Assembly: GCA_037952775.1 (NCBI GenBank)
Contig: JBANAY010000004.1
Span: 5,580,001 to 5,644,000 of the forward strand
Reading direction: 5' to 3'
Source of the DNA: Clonostachys chloroleuca
Taxonomy: Eukaryota; Ascomycota; Sordariomycetes; Hypocreales; Bionectriaceae
Length of the DNA: 64,000 nucleotides
Shown here: positions 1 through 11,253 of the stretch, in pieces
Layout: every line of letters starts with the position of its first letter
How positions within the stretch are numbered: position 1 is the stretch's first letter
Position numbers and translations under genes: made by a program
Notes under the pieces: model-generated
Told to the model about the DNA's origin: nothing
Databases searched by the model: none
What the model saw: the letters and a program-made list of their open reading frames with translations, nothing else

Positions 1-43
1 GCTACTCTTTGGCGTCGTGTTCTAACAACTATCATTTGTCCAG

Positions 44-1764
44 AGAGGAAGATTGCATGTGACAGGCATCTACCAACCTGCAACACCTGCTCAAAGAGGA
101 AGAAGCAGTGCGAGGGCTACTCAAACACGCTCTCCTGGCCAGGAACTCATGATCAGCGGCGGGCACTGAAAGCCGATATTCCGGCTGGGCACATTGCCGA
201 ACCTCTCTTCTTTCTCAATACCTCGAGCAGGGATGTTGCCGTGTACTATGGATCTCTGGGTACGTACTTTTGATATCTGGTAGCTCTCCTTTTGTAAGTG
301 TCTGACTCTTGAGCTTGATAGTAACTCGTCTTGGGCTATATTCGCCCATACATGTACCAAAGCCACTGCCTGGACCCACCCTTGGGACATCTCTAACCCA
401 CAATGGTAAATAATTTCGGAAGTATACGGATTCGAAGAAAATATGTTAATCTTTAGCTGAATAGAATACACGTTCGCCCTTCAGGTAGTGACCTCCCATG
501 GCGACCTTCGGCGAGATATATGCAATCTCCTGTATCGAATGGCTATTTCCGATGATGCCGCCCCGTCTCTGGCCGTTCGAAGTTCAATGAATGCAATATC
601 TTATTATTCCTTGAACCAGATTTCAATATCGAAGCATCACCAATTCAAAGCTATTTCAGCTTTACGGGAGGCAATTACTCAAATAAGCGACTACAAGTCG
701 AGAGCACAAGCTATAGCAGCAAGTATGCTTCTGAGTATGTATGAGGTAAGGTTGTTCAACAACACTGCGCATGGATATTGCTACTCATAGCTAAATACCT
801 TGATAGATTTTAACTCAACCGAATGACCTGCATGACATGATGCAAAGATGGACTGTCTACTTCAACGGCTGTCTTATAATCTTCCAATCTCCCAACTTTT
901 CTATAAACAATTATGATGGCGAGGCAGAAACATTACTGGACTGGGTATCATACTACTCTGTATTCTTCAAAATGTGTATCATCCACTGGTTTCAAAGGCA
1001 GAGCAGAAGCCAAGGGGTCCTAAATCATGAGACCACACTGTCTTGGGCCATACTTCAACCCCGTTCCAGCCTGGTAAGATGTGTTTTCGAATCTGCATAG
1101 CTTGCTCATTCTAACATATAACATTAATTAGATCAAGAGCTCATTCGGCTGCTCTTTAGGGATGCTTCGACTTCTCCACCGATCTATAGAGTTGGCTTGC
1201 TCCCGCAATGAAAGTGAAGACCTTAGCCACAGTCATGAAATATTGGCAGCGGCAAACGACCTTGAGCATGAGATTGACACTTGTCAACAGCTTGTTTGCG
1301 ATACTGTCGACAAGACTGGTGACGACGGACCAGGAACTTGGAAGCACTACTCAGCAGTTGCGCGATTATTTCAACTCTCCGCCCTCATTTATTTAGACCG
1401 GGTAGTGCGAGGACTACCTGCTTCCTCTCTTCTGTCTCAACAGTCGGCTAAGGAGGCATTTGTTATAATGCAAGACCTGAAAATATGTGAACGACCATTC
1501 CCGCTTCTTATGCTCGCATTGCAAGCGCAAGATGACGACGAGAGGCGGATAATACTCACTGTGCTTGAGAATGCCACGAGACAGAGAGAGCTCGGTGATC
1601 TAACCATGACTGAAAGCGTGGTGCGGACCATATGGGCCCAGCAAGACTTGCAAGACGACCCCGACGTTGACGGGCTTGTCATCCTTAACCTCGCCTTCAG
1701 GGCGTATGAGAAACCACCGTGCTTGAGTTTCCATAGTTGGACTTCTACCAATAACAGGTTTTAA
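44..1764 (+). CDS. Zn2Cys6 fungal transcription factor, 5' end outside window
   Basis: Nuclear DNA-binding regulator of the Zn2Cys6 / Fungal_trans_2 (DUF3468-like) type. The window opens in an intron (branch-like ctaac at 23-27, acceptor near 43-45). The next exon carries the last four cysteines of a zinc cluster (RKIACDR, then C-x2-C-x6-C), so the first C-x2-C lies upstream. Likely exons are 44-263, 322-405, 485-745, 807-1073 and 1132-1764; the last three joins are in phase. The C-terminal half is helical, as expected for the regulatory domain. The join 405/485 does not keep frame with any GT-AG pair I could find, so a missed mini-exon or a frameshift is possible. Its last roughly 100 bases recur at 7963-8070. 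Being next to the alpha-galactosidase suggests, but does not show, a role in sugar-polymer use. Confidence 0.72.
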
Positions 1765-2186
1765 TTGGATGACTGCCTCCAGCAGATGACACCAACGCGG
1801 TTCTAGCATTGAAGTTATTTCTCGGTAACCTCGTGTTAATGTACCCTCCGCCTAATTCAGGCAAAGAAGACCGACCCATTCGAGGCGAGAAAAAGCGACT
1901 GCTGTTTGAGTTGTAAGATATAATATGTGTTCCTAGAACTAGAAGGATATATGTTCACAAAGGTGCTAGCCTCAGCGGCCTTCATACAGCCGCTATCGTT
2001 AAAACCAGCTGCATGGGTTCCGTCACAGCTAACAATCTTAATGTCTAGACCACAAAGTGATGTCTCTTCCACCGCTGTTTATTCCTTGTTCAGTCAGTCC
2101 TCATTTCATGCACCATATCTTCCCAATATCCGCCTTCATTTGCTTCCCCTGATGCTGCGTTTATAGTGGCATATTTGAACATATTT
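1765..2186. other. Intergenic, convergent 3' ends
   Basis: Lies between the stop of the Zn2Cys6 gene and the stop of the GH27 gene. A 79-codon open frame at 1927-2166 has no signal peptide, motif or family resemblance and is not called. Nothing else is recognised. Confidence 0.5.
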
Positions 2187-3666
2187 TCATCCCAATGAAG
2201 GAGTCCAGTTGGGGTTGGGGTGCTGGCCTGCGAAAGAATCAGTCTCAAGCTCCCAAGTGAAATTTATTAAAAAAGAAAAAAAAAAGGAATATAAGCTCAC
2301 CGTCAATAGTCGTGAATCTAAGCGCAGCAGTGTCATGCGCCGAAATCTTGATCTTGATCTTCTTCTCCGCCTCGCCAATATCCTCACCCGTCCACATGTC
2401 GTGTACCAAGAAATTTACGTGCCGGGCAGACCGCAGTCCTGGAACATCTTTGAAGTCTACAACGAACTCGCGTTCTTGATCTTCGGTGTTGAGGAGGAAG
2501 ACGTGTAGACCTTTGACCGAGGTGCCAACGTACTTGTTGGGCGGGTGCACGATATCTGGCGTAGTGATGGGCACAGGCCCGTTGAGGCCGTAAGGACGGA
2601 CTGAATCAGAGTAGACCTTGTCCTGGTTAAATTCAATGAGCTCTCTGTTCTTGAGGATCTCGAGTATCTCAGGCTTAACACCCTCGAGCTTGGTACCGAT
2701 GATGAGGGGGCTCTTGAGCGCAGCCCACAGCGCAAAGTGACTCCTGCTCTCCTCGTATGTTAGGTTTCCGTTGCCAACCTCGAGCATATCCCAGTCGTTG
2801 TGGCCCCAGAAGCCGGTATCGTTCCAGTGACGCGCTGCCTGGTTCAATATAGGTAAAACACCCCAGCTGTAATCATGCTTGCCCGACCACTCGGGGAAGA
2901 TATCGCCAAACATGCGCCAGGAGTGGCCCGTTCCATTGCCCCACTGCTCAACGCGGGCGTGGCCCCAGGCGCAGAGGGAGTACTGGATGGTGCGGTTCTG
3001 GTGAAGCAGGGCGTCACGCATCCGATTGTAGCGGACGGCCGTCTTGGAGTCGCCGTAGCTATAGCCAGGGGGTGGGATGACGTTGTTGGGATCTTCCGGG
3101 TAGTAGATGTACTCGTCGGTCCACTCCTCGGGGACATTGCAGTTATCATACTTAAGATAGTCGATGCCCCAATCGGCAAATGTGGCGGCGTCAACTTCTT
3201 CATGGCCGAGCGAACCTTCGTAGCCACCGCAAGTAAGTGTGCCTGTTTTTCCCTACTTGTCAACCTGCGCTCGAAAGTCGTGGTGGGGAAAACAAGACCT
3301 ACCAGCATCAGAGTAGATGCCCAGCTTTAATCTCTTGGCGTGAACCTCTTCCGCTAGTCCGTTTATGCCGTTGGGGAATTTGACCTTGTCCACGAGGATA
3401 CGGCCCGTCGAGTTGTCACGACGCTTCTCCTTGTCGCTCCAGCAGTCATCAATGTTGATGTATTCATATCCGAGCTCCTGAAGGCCGAGGTCGACGACTA
3501 GCTCTGAGACACGCAGGAGCACGGTCTCGTTGATATCACAACCGTATTCATTCCACGAGCTCCAGCCTAGTGCAGGAAGACGACCTATTCCATCAGGGCT
3601 GACGAGGGCTGCAGCGCCGCTTGCCATGGCAGCGCTGAAGAGAAGAGGACCACGATTAGCTCGCAT
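2187..3666 (-). CDS. GH27 alpha-galactosidase, secreted
   Basis: Releases terminal alpha-1,6-galactose from galactomannan, galactosylated xyloglucan or raffinose-type sugars outside the cell. Exons 3303-3666, 2301-3242 and 2187-2227 give 448 residues, normal for fungal GH27. The start at 3666 gives a short signal-like N-terminus before the family opening LGWSSWN. An ATG 60 bases upstream would put a charged stretch ahead of it and is less likely. YINIDDCW (near 70-80), the nucleophile Asp in LKYDNC (about 154) and the acid/base Asp in GHNDWDML are all present, followed by a beta-sandwich tail. The last intron contains a long A/T tract (2271-2287), and without splicing it the C-terminus would be a Phe run. 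Divergent from the GH43 pseudogene. Confidence 0.9.
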
Positions 3667-4902
3667 TTTTCTTGTCACTCTGCAATTTCTGTTACTCTGC
3701 AGTTTCTGATAAAGAAGGTGATGCAAGAAGAGATGGAGACACGGTTATGTCTGGAGAGAATAGAATAAAGAGGAAGTTTTCATGGAATATATACCTTGAA
3801 TTTTTCCATGTGGTCCGAAAGTATCTACCAATTGTTGGGACCATTTTCGCTGGTACATGGCAATCTACATGTACATTGCCGATTCCAAAACTGAATACAT
3901 GCCCGCAACAACATCGGAGCCCGGAGCTCACGTAAACGTCGCCCGATGTCCTCGGCTACGCTCGCTACATCGTCGCCTAAACCGTGTATTTTGCCGGAAA
4001 ATACGAACGACTGTTACTGAGATGGTGAAACGTACCACCTATGAATGGCGCGCGCGTGTGTAGTGGATACATAGGTGTTGCATTGAGTAGGGCCCTACAT
4101 GCTACGTATCCTATTGAGGGGCCATACGAGGCACTTCCATTTGAGCGATATTTTTATTCGTCTTCAAGCTTCTGTCCATGAATCGAACGTATGTAAACCC
4201 CCTTGAGCCTCGCAAGGAGGACCTGTAAGGGGCAGGTCCATGGCTCGGCTTTTTATTATTACGCGTTACTCAGCCACCCAGGCATTGTACCACAGACAAT
4301 GCAGGGTTAGGTACCAAGTACATGTAGGCATGAGCGGAGATAGTCGATCAGTAGATGTCCTTTTACGAGTAGAAGTACTTGCATCGTGAGTCACGTGTTG
4401 GGATTTCAGGAAGTTTGAAATGCCGGACTGTGGGGACTCTGGACATGGATGATTATAGCCTATCGGTGAAACGTTTTCGAGAACCCTCGGCAGAAATCAA
4501 TCCTGGCCTTCCGATATGCTCGAATGGCATCAAGTGTTGTCCACTATATGCCACAGGCCATCAAGCCATTTGTCACACACTATGGATCTTGAACTTACCG
4601 TAGCCCTCCAGATCAACCCGAAATGGTGCCGAAGGTGACGTCGTAGATGTATAGAGTGCTCAGCACGCTCAACGAAATTATCATACCGATTGGCGCGGTA
4701 ACTGAATCCTGGCATCGTATCCTGGATCATGTGAAAGCAGAGCGACGCCATCAGAGAACATGACTAATTTCAACTCGAGAGAATTCTCTTGAGAATGCGA
4801 CCACTGCGCGTGTGAAGTCTTCATCGCTCACCAGTAAGTCCTTGGATAGACACCTATTCAGCTATAAACCATGTCTTCGTAGATTCATACCCCCGCTTCA
4901 GC

Positions 4903-4909
4903 ATATAAG
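4903..4909 (+). promoter_or_regulatory. TATA-like box of the GH43 locus
   Basis: The sequence atataag lies about 140 bases before the GH43 ATG at 5048, a normal fungal distance. Inferred from sequence only. Confidence 0.4.
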
Positions 4910-4973
4910 TCAGGCTTTTTCGCTCCTGACTGTTGTATATCTACTTCGTCAAGAGATTGAGCAGCGATTCTTA

Positions 4974-4980
4974 GGCTAAA
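4974..4980 (+). promoter_or_regulatory. Candidate XlnR/Xyr1 binding site (GGCTAAA)
   Basis: An exact GGCTAAA, the core described for the xylanolytic activators XlnR/Xyr1, lies 67 bases before the GH43 start. A 7-mer occurs by chance, but the position upstream of a hemicellulase-type gene is apt. It may be a relic of past xylan control, since the gene is broken. Confidence 0.4.
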
Positions 4981-5047
4981 GTAATTACATCTTCCTTCGA
5001 ACCAGCGAGTCTAGAACGGATTCCTGAGTCATGAGTGTCTCTATAAC

Positions 5048-5862
5048 ATGTCCGTGGCCCATTGCTTGGTGCACGCCAGCTACTTGCTACTTCATTTCGA
5101 CCTAGTCAATGCCGACAGCCCCATTGTTCAGCACCTCTACACGGCCGATACCGCACCTATTGTTCACGGTGACCGTGTCTACCTCATGGCTGGTCACGAT
5201 GAGGATGGGTCAACGAATTACGATACGCGAGATTGGCAGCTGTTCTCTTCTTCAGATATGGCCAACTGGCAGAATCACGGTTCGCCCGTTAGCCTGGAAA
5301 CTTTCCCATGGGCAGTGCAAGATGCGTGGGCTGCCCAGCTTGTTGAGCGAGATGGGAAATTCTACTTTTACGCACCTGTTGTCGGGAGCGGTGATTACGG
5401 AGGATCCATTGGCGTGGCCGTGGCCGAAAACATCACGGGTCCTTACGTGGATGCTATTGGCAGTCCTCTGATTCCACAGTCAGAGATCGATCCTACTGCC
5501 TTCATTGACGATGATGGCCAAGCATACTCTACTGGGGAAACCCCAACCTACAGTACGTTACGCTGAACGAGGACATGGTCTCGTAAAGTGCTGAACGCCA
5601 TAAGGTTACACTCGCGCAAGACAGGTTTGGTGCTCGCGGAGACGGTACCATGTATGCGGAAGGACCGTGGCTTTACAAACGTGGAGAGATTTATTACATG
5701 ATCTTCTCCGCCGAGTGTTGCCCCCAAAATTTGCAATATGCGATGGGTCCTAGCGTGACTGGTCCTTGGACTTATGGTGGTGTTATTATGGACTCTGAAC
5801 CCAGCTCTCAAGGCATATCCGAAGGACATAACAGAGAAGGGCAGCCGAATGGTGCCTAGCTC
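5048..5862 (+). pseudogene. GH43 family glycosidase (arabinofuranosidase/xylosidase type), disrupted
   Basis: The first 158 or so codons encode a signal-like N-terminus and a GH43 beta-propeller start: YTAD near residue 35 (base region), GHDEDGS, then EIDPTAFIDDDGQAY carrying the pKa-modulating Asp. At 5527-5529 one base is missing: TAC then only two bases then TAC-TGG, where the family has TAC, a Leu codon, TAC-TGG. The frame shifts and stops at 5564-5566. In the shifted frame the homology continues (WGNPNLQYVTLNEDM) but meets TAA at 5584-5586. It then resumes with EGPWLYKR (acid Glu), YYMIFSA and TGPWTYGGVIM up to about 5800, after which it dissolves. One deletion plus one nonsense codon argue for real decay rather than sequencing error. 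The C-terminal domain is not recognisable. Confidence 0.85.
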
Positions 5863-7776
5863 GATGCACGACCGACCGGTCGACTGCATGGAAGAACTGG
5901 TCAAATATGTGCTCATGATGCGACCGCACTTTCCTCTATTTGGAGGCCGCTATAATAAGGAGGAGACACAGAGGCTAGAAGAGTCTTAGGGATCAGTTAA
6001 GTCATAGGTAGTATAGAAGGACACTGACCAAGAACAAAACGTATATTGTCGGACTGTAGCATAAAATGATACAATCTGCTCGCTTCGCTTTCTTTGCAAA
6101 CTGTACTGCCAACCAGTCTACCTTGCGGTATCGTTCACCAGAAAAATAAATACAACCCATACTCCAACATTTATCAAATACCTAGCTAACAGTGCTAAAT
6201 CGAAAGTCCTGAAATGTTACCAAGGTCTCATCGCTAGATCACCTAGATGAATAAAACGGTCGGGGCACGCTCCTCATGCAGTACCGTTCCGGTTCTTAAG
6301 CATCCATTCCTAACGCCCTCCCCTAATGCCGACCTTCTTCTTCTTCAGTTTCGCGATTCGCCTGCACGATTATCCTTATTTTCGACAACGCACGGGAATT
6401 TAATAATATTGAGGATCATGAGCGCTTAAAGACCTTGATTCTAAGAGATAAAATGTTCTGAAATTGTTGGCTTGTAACTTTCATCTGTCTACGGGGGATT
6501 TCGGGTCTCTATTTATGCTCAATAGCCCAGCGTAGCCTCACGGCCTCACATTGTCACGGCTTTAGTACGAAACCTCGGCCTACTTCTTCCAGGGCGCAAT
6601 GTGTCTTGGACTTAACAGCCACCGAACGGCATGAGGCTTACGATAGGGCTGAAACTAGATGGTCCGATAAGAAGACAATAGGACGGCTGTGGCTGCGAAT
6701 TCACGTATTTCAGCTCATTCCATCCACCTATGAGACATCCTTCAAGGCGAGATATGTCGCCCGTTGTTTTTCAGCTCATTCACTTGTGAGGTATCCTCTA
6801 ATCAAATGTACCTAGGGCAGTTGACCCATGTCACAGTTAAAATTCCGTTGATATTCTAGGAAGCAACTATTTGGAACGACCTTGAGGGCAGCCCTTTGTA
6901 CGGAGCACCAATTGGCAATCACACCAGAAAGCTATCTGGCTTGAAAGGTTGGTGTCACTGAGCTTACATATTACGACCCCAATCCTGGAATAGGAAAAGA
7001 TGTCATGGGCAATCTGGCTTAAGAACAACCTTAAAAATGGTGCAATCGGGTCATGTCGTAGTAAATAATTACTGCAACCTTTTCACAACTTGCGGGGAGG
7101 CATTCGAGGGCAACAGCCAGATTTGACTCGGGCGTGGTAACCGCTGCCAATGGAAAAGCGACATCTCGAGAGTCAAATCGAACAGTTGGTAGCTGTATCG
7201 CTGTCTGTATTCATCATCATTATTCATTGTGTTGAGTTGTTGGGTCTGACTTCTTCTTTTGTTTCAATTTTCTATCAAAACTCTCTCCGGTATTCATCAT
7301 CATCAGGGCTGCACTGGAATTACTTAATAGCATCTTGCCTAATAGCTCGGTGAATAGTAAAAAACCGTCTCCAGGCGACCCCAATGCTGCTGCGCCACCG
7401 ATCTTTGCGACCCGGCAGATTGCGAGATGGTGTCTCGCATCGATCAGCCCTATCACATAAACGCGGATCGACTCCACAAGAGCGTAATGCCGACAAGCAC
7501 GCAAAACCCAGTCGTGGAGTCGGAGGAGTGTCCACACGAAGAGATATTACTTCATATAAACGGGCAGTTTTATTTAGGGCGCTTCCGCGGGAAAAGAAGG
7601 TCCTAGACTTGGCCACCTGTCAGACGACTTGCCGCAAGCTGAGGTGGGGAAGAGGCAATAGCCCTGAATGTTTGTATGTATACCGGAGTTGTAAACGGAG
7701 AAAAACAAAAATCTGAATCGACACACATCGATTAACTCTTGAACCTTGTACAACTTTCCACTAGCTACTCCCCATA
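5863..7776. other. Intergenic, 1.9 kb
   Basis: No gene supported. Open frames at 6606-6815, 7150-7353 and 7384-7716 lack motifs. An imperfect direct repeat (tttcagctcattc) occurs at about 6708 and 6768. The left part may be the eroded 3' end of the GH43 gene. Confidence 0.45.
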
Positions 7777-8067
7777 ATGAAGGCGGCACTAGCATTGGGT
7801 ATCCTGATAGCTAGTTTGGCCTCTGCCACAAGTGTGGCCATCACCGTCGAGGGCTTTGGAGGGAAGACTACTAGCGGAAGGCAGCTCGAATTTCCCCGCG
7901 AGGTAAGTTTCTATCATACCATATATAGCACCGCGTTGAAGAAACTTCAGTTGACGAAACCTAAGATGACCCTGATGTGGACGGGCTTATCATCCTTAAC
8001 CTCGCCTTCAGGGCGTATGAGAAACCACCGTGCTTGAGTTTCCATAGTTGGACTTCAAACAATAAGA
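7777..8067 (+). pseudogene. Secreted-protein 5' remnant joined to a copy of a transcription-factor 3' end
   Basis: The ATG at 7777 opens a clear signal peptide (MKAALALGILIASLASATSV) followed by about 22 mature residues, AITVEGFGGKTTSGRQ and onward. These resemble the start of GH51 alpha-L-arabinofuranosidases (a serine/threonine/glycine stretch before the catalytic fold), but the match is short. A consensus donor gtaagt follows at 7902. No GH51 core follows. Instead, from 7963 the DNA is nearly identical to 1652-1760, the last coding bases of the Zn2Cys6 gene. The open frame stops at 8037 in a different frame from the regulator's. The simplest reading is a truncated secreted-enzyme gene that received a regulator fragment by rearrangement. 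The GH51 identity is tentative. Confidence 0.5.
7963..8067 (+). repeat. Second copy of the 3' end of the Zn2Cys6 regulator (copy 1 at 1652-1756)
   Basis: About 80 bases (gacgggctt through agttggacttc) are identical apart from one G/A change. A further block of about 15 bases on the left has four changes, mostly third-position or C/T. Similarity fades to the right after the stop codon region. In the regulator's frame, copy 2 also encodes NLAFRAYEKPPC and ends in a stop. Confidence 0.85.
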
Positions 8068-8508
8068 GAAGTTAGTTGGATGTGTGGTTAGAATGTGGTG
8101 CTTTGATGAATAGATGTGAGGTTGCGAGCAGTTGCGGTATCTCGGACCGCGGATATCAGGGCTTATAACTAGGCATCCTTTTTCTTCAATAGAGTTGACA
8201 GGAAACAAGAAAAAGTACGAGGGAACTTTGGCTGCAGTTACGAATGCCTAGGTGAAAACTTTCTACGAATCTGTTAGGATAGGTCTATTTTTCTTCCATC
8301 ACTACAATTAGATACCCAGGTGATATGTGGCCCTGAACATATTTACATAAACGTATTGATAGCTGCAGCTACTGGTTACAGGACGGTAAAAAGCAGAGTG
8401 ACATATTGTATATATTAGGACTCTCTGCCTAGGCTCTACAATTTAATGTGGGCAGTATGCTGATCGTACTTAATTCTGGATAGTGCAACCTCACTAAATC
8501 TCAGAATC
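8068..8508. other. Intergenic
   Basis: A 440-base stretch between the remnant and the transporter stop codon. No gene, repeat or motif recognised. Confidence 0.5.
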
Positions 8509-10411
8509 CTACTCAACAGACTTCAACTCCTCCACGGGAACCGTGACAAGCTCAGTTTCCTTGAACTTTCGTGGTGGTATTCCCCGTGCCCACAGCTCAT
8601 CAATCTCAATATATGTCCGCCCTTTGGTCTCAGGTATCATGAAGAAAATGAAGACGGCAGAAATCGCAAGCGTGCTACCGAAGATGAATGCAATCTTGCC
8701 TCCGAGATTCCCTTGGTCAGGGTTGATGGCATACGGAAGAGACATACTCCAGATTGATGAGGAGAGTCCATTGACCATAGTGGCCAGAGCTTGTGTTGGG
8801 CCTCGCAATCTAGAGGTAGCAGCCTCAGTTGCAATTGGCCATGCAACAGCACCGACGGTAGCTTGGTAAACTATAGGAATATTCATTAGTATGGTGCTGA
8901 GGAAACCGAAATATGAAATGAACGTACCGAAAGACCAAACCGCCATGAACACAACTTGACCCCAGACCGCCCCGGAAGCCTTTATCACCGAAAGAATTCC
9001 AATAAGAAATAGCGTGATGCAGAGGGCAATGCATCCGTACAAGGCCGTTGACCGTCTTCCAAACCAGTCGATGAACCACCAACTGCAGATGTTCCCCACA
9101 ACCATCATCCCACAAAGACCGACGGTTGTGTCGAACGATTTGGAAGTTTCCATGCCCGCAAGTTGGAAATAATCTGTAGCCAGATAAGTGTTTGCCATAC
9201 AAGGTCAGCATGTTTGCGGAGACTTACAACTCATGTATCCGATAACCCATGCTGCACCGCAGCAGTTTTGAATAAAGAACATGCTGGTTGCGACTAACGT
9301 TCTCTTCCAGGCATCTTTCTTGAAACAGTCCAACATCCCCCCTTGGGAATCGTTCTGTTGTCTCTGGAGTGTCAGAGAGTCGGTGATCTCTGCCATGTGT
9401 CCGTCGAAGTCATAGTCGGCATCGTGGAGCTTCTCAAGATTCTTTCTCGCCTTTTCAGGTTTCCCATTGGCAACGAGCCAATATGGTGACCTAAAACATT
9501 CTTTCGTAAGTACTTAATTAATTGATTACGAGAGGATAAAGAGCGTAGCTACATACTCTGGAAAGAAAGGTAGGATGGCAATTCCCACCGCGGCAAATCC
9601 CCACTGGGTGGCAAAGAGAACTTTGTAAGCCCTGGAATCGCCATAGAAACTTGCTTGTCGCATGACACCGTATCCGATGAGTTGGCCGAGCACGATAGCG
9701 AAATTCATACCAGCCGAGATAGAGCCACGAATGGCCAGAGGAGCCATCTCAGATCCGTATGGAGGTGCAGCGGTGGTGAAGACACCAAGAGGCTTAAAGT
9801 GTCAGCATCCTGGTTATGTGGTGGCAGCGGGGAGGTATGCATACAATACCAGTCAAAACCTTTCCTCCTAGAAATTGGCCAATATTTTTGCTGAATACCT
9901 GGAGGAAAACTCCTCCTATGGAAATGATGAAAGCCGCTCCGATGACGGGCTGGCGACCGACTCGGTCGATGAACAGGCCGGCCACCCAGCCTCCAAACAC
10001 CATAGCTACTAGGAGTTAGACTAAAGATAGAGGCAAAAGTTTGGACAGTGCGCTTGACGACTTAAGTGGATGATACTCACCGAAGAGAGTTCCGGCCTGG
10101 AATCCGAGTTGCCAGTTTGCGTCAACAACATAGTCTCCTCCGTACGGCTTGCCGTAGTCCTTTCGAAACTCTGCGATGGAGACGACCACGCCACCTGCCA
10201 ATCCGTCGAAGCCCCAGGCGACGCAGATAAAGAACATGTACATACACCATGCTAGAGGAAGCTTGTTTTCCTTGATGGCTTCGAGTTTGGAGAGCGAGTG
10301 CTGGCGATGCTCAAAACGAGCAGCCAGCGACGAAGCAGCGAGGATGGCAGGCTTCCCATGCTCATCTACTGGTTCAACATGCTGGACGTCAAGTTTCTTG
10401 ATGTCCGACAT
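8509..10411 (-). CDS. MFS sugar/H+ symporter (SP family)
   Basis: Plasma-membrane sugar importer of the major facilitator sugar-porter family. Exons 10081-10411, 9845-10005, 9557-9792, 9228-9490 and 8509-9173 splice in frame to 551 residues, typical for 12-helix SP transporters. Visible signatures are DRVGRQ and DWFGRRS in the loops after helices 2 and 8, and PETKGRTYIEIDELW after helix 12. A substrate-side segment reads AVAWPIATEAATSRLRG. The N-terminus (about 60 residues) is cytosolic and hydrophilic. The start at 10411 is the first ATG before a hydrophilic leader. The substrate is not certain: alpha- or beta-linked oligosaccharides or hexoses are all possible. The gene diverges from a cytosolic GH3 beta-glucosidase 0.84 kb away, which favours a disaccharide such as cellobiose. 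Confidence 0.88.
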
Positions 10412-11253
10412 CTTGAACTGCTGATATGGCTTGAATAGAGGAAAGACTGGAGAGAGATGATCTTCTGGTGGACAGAGTGAGGCGGTCCCAAGCACGGGAG
10501 TCACTGCTACTTTAATACTCCAAGTCGGCAGTGTGCCATGCAGCCCGAGAGGCCGGTATAAAGTAAGCGATGTATTAACGTGTCGCCGGTAATGCACCCC
10601 GTGGGGCCTGAGAAAGCCAAAACCAGAAATTCGGGTCACAATTCAACCCCATGGAGGACGTTAGAGTCTCGGGTGGATTGATAACATGTGGAAAAACAAT
10701 GGGAACCAGAAGAAGGGAATTAAAACATGGATCAACCCCTGAGTGTCCTGAGTTGAATCAGCCCCTTGCAAACAGATGAATCCCGGTTAGTGTAGTGACA
10801 CTAACGGAGAATCACAGGAGAAACCCTCACGTGGGCCGGGTAATCTGTTCCAGCTAATAGCACTGACAGGAGTTCTCGCCTCTGCATGAACTTACCCTGC
10901 TCCTGGCTGAAGGCTTGCTTCCAGCGGAACCTCGGTTTTGACAGGCTCGAACCTCATCTCACTCCCATCTTGGTCCATAGTGCCAAGGAGGTGATTCTTT
11001 CCGGTCTCGCCGCAACTTTCCGTATCGTGTGGGGAAAGATACTCCGATGATTCTCCTGCGCACTTCAACAAGAGACCGACGAGTAGGAGGTTGATGGAGA
11101 AACGTTTGATGAACACGTGAGGAACAAAATCTTATCAATAAGCTGAACTATCTAAACCGAGGAAGAAAAATTCTCTCATCAGCCGTCTTCCAATTCCCTT
11201 CCCATTTCGCCGGTTCTGTCCATTCATTTTCCTTCTATCGCAACTAGTCCGTG
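10412..11253. other. Bidirectional upstream region of transporter and beta-glucosidase
   Basis: 842 bases between two divergent starts, so shared regulation is possible. Minus-strand open frame 10892-11116 is not supported. No clear TATA or XlnR core was seen. Confidence 0.45.

Larger units (their letters stand above)
3667..5047. other. Divergent intergenic region between GH27 and GH43
   Basis: A 1.4 kb shared upstream region. It contains short open frames only, none convincing. The right end holds a TATA-like box and an XlnR-type GGCTAAA motif, listed separately. Confidence 0.5.

Noticed and set aside
7384..7716. 110-codon plus-strand frame with an overlapping 98-codon minus frame
   Set aside because: Arg/Ser-rich low-complexity translation on both strands; looks like GC-rich promoter sequence.
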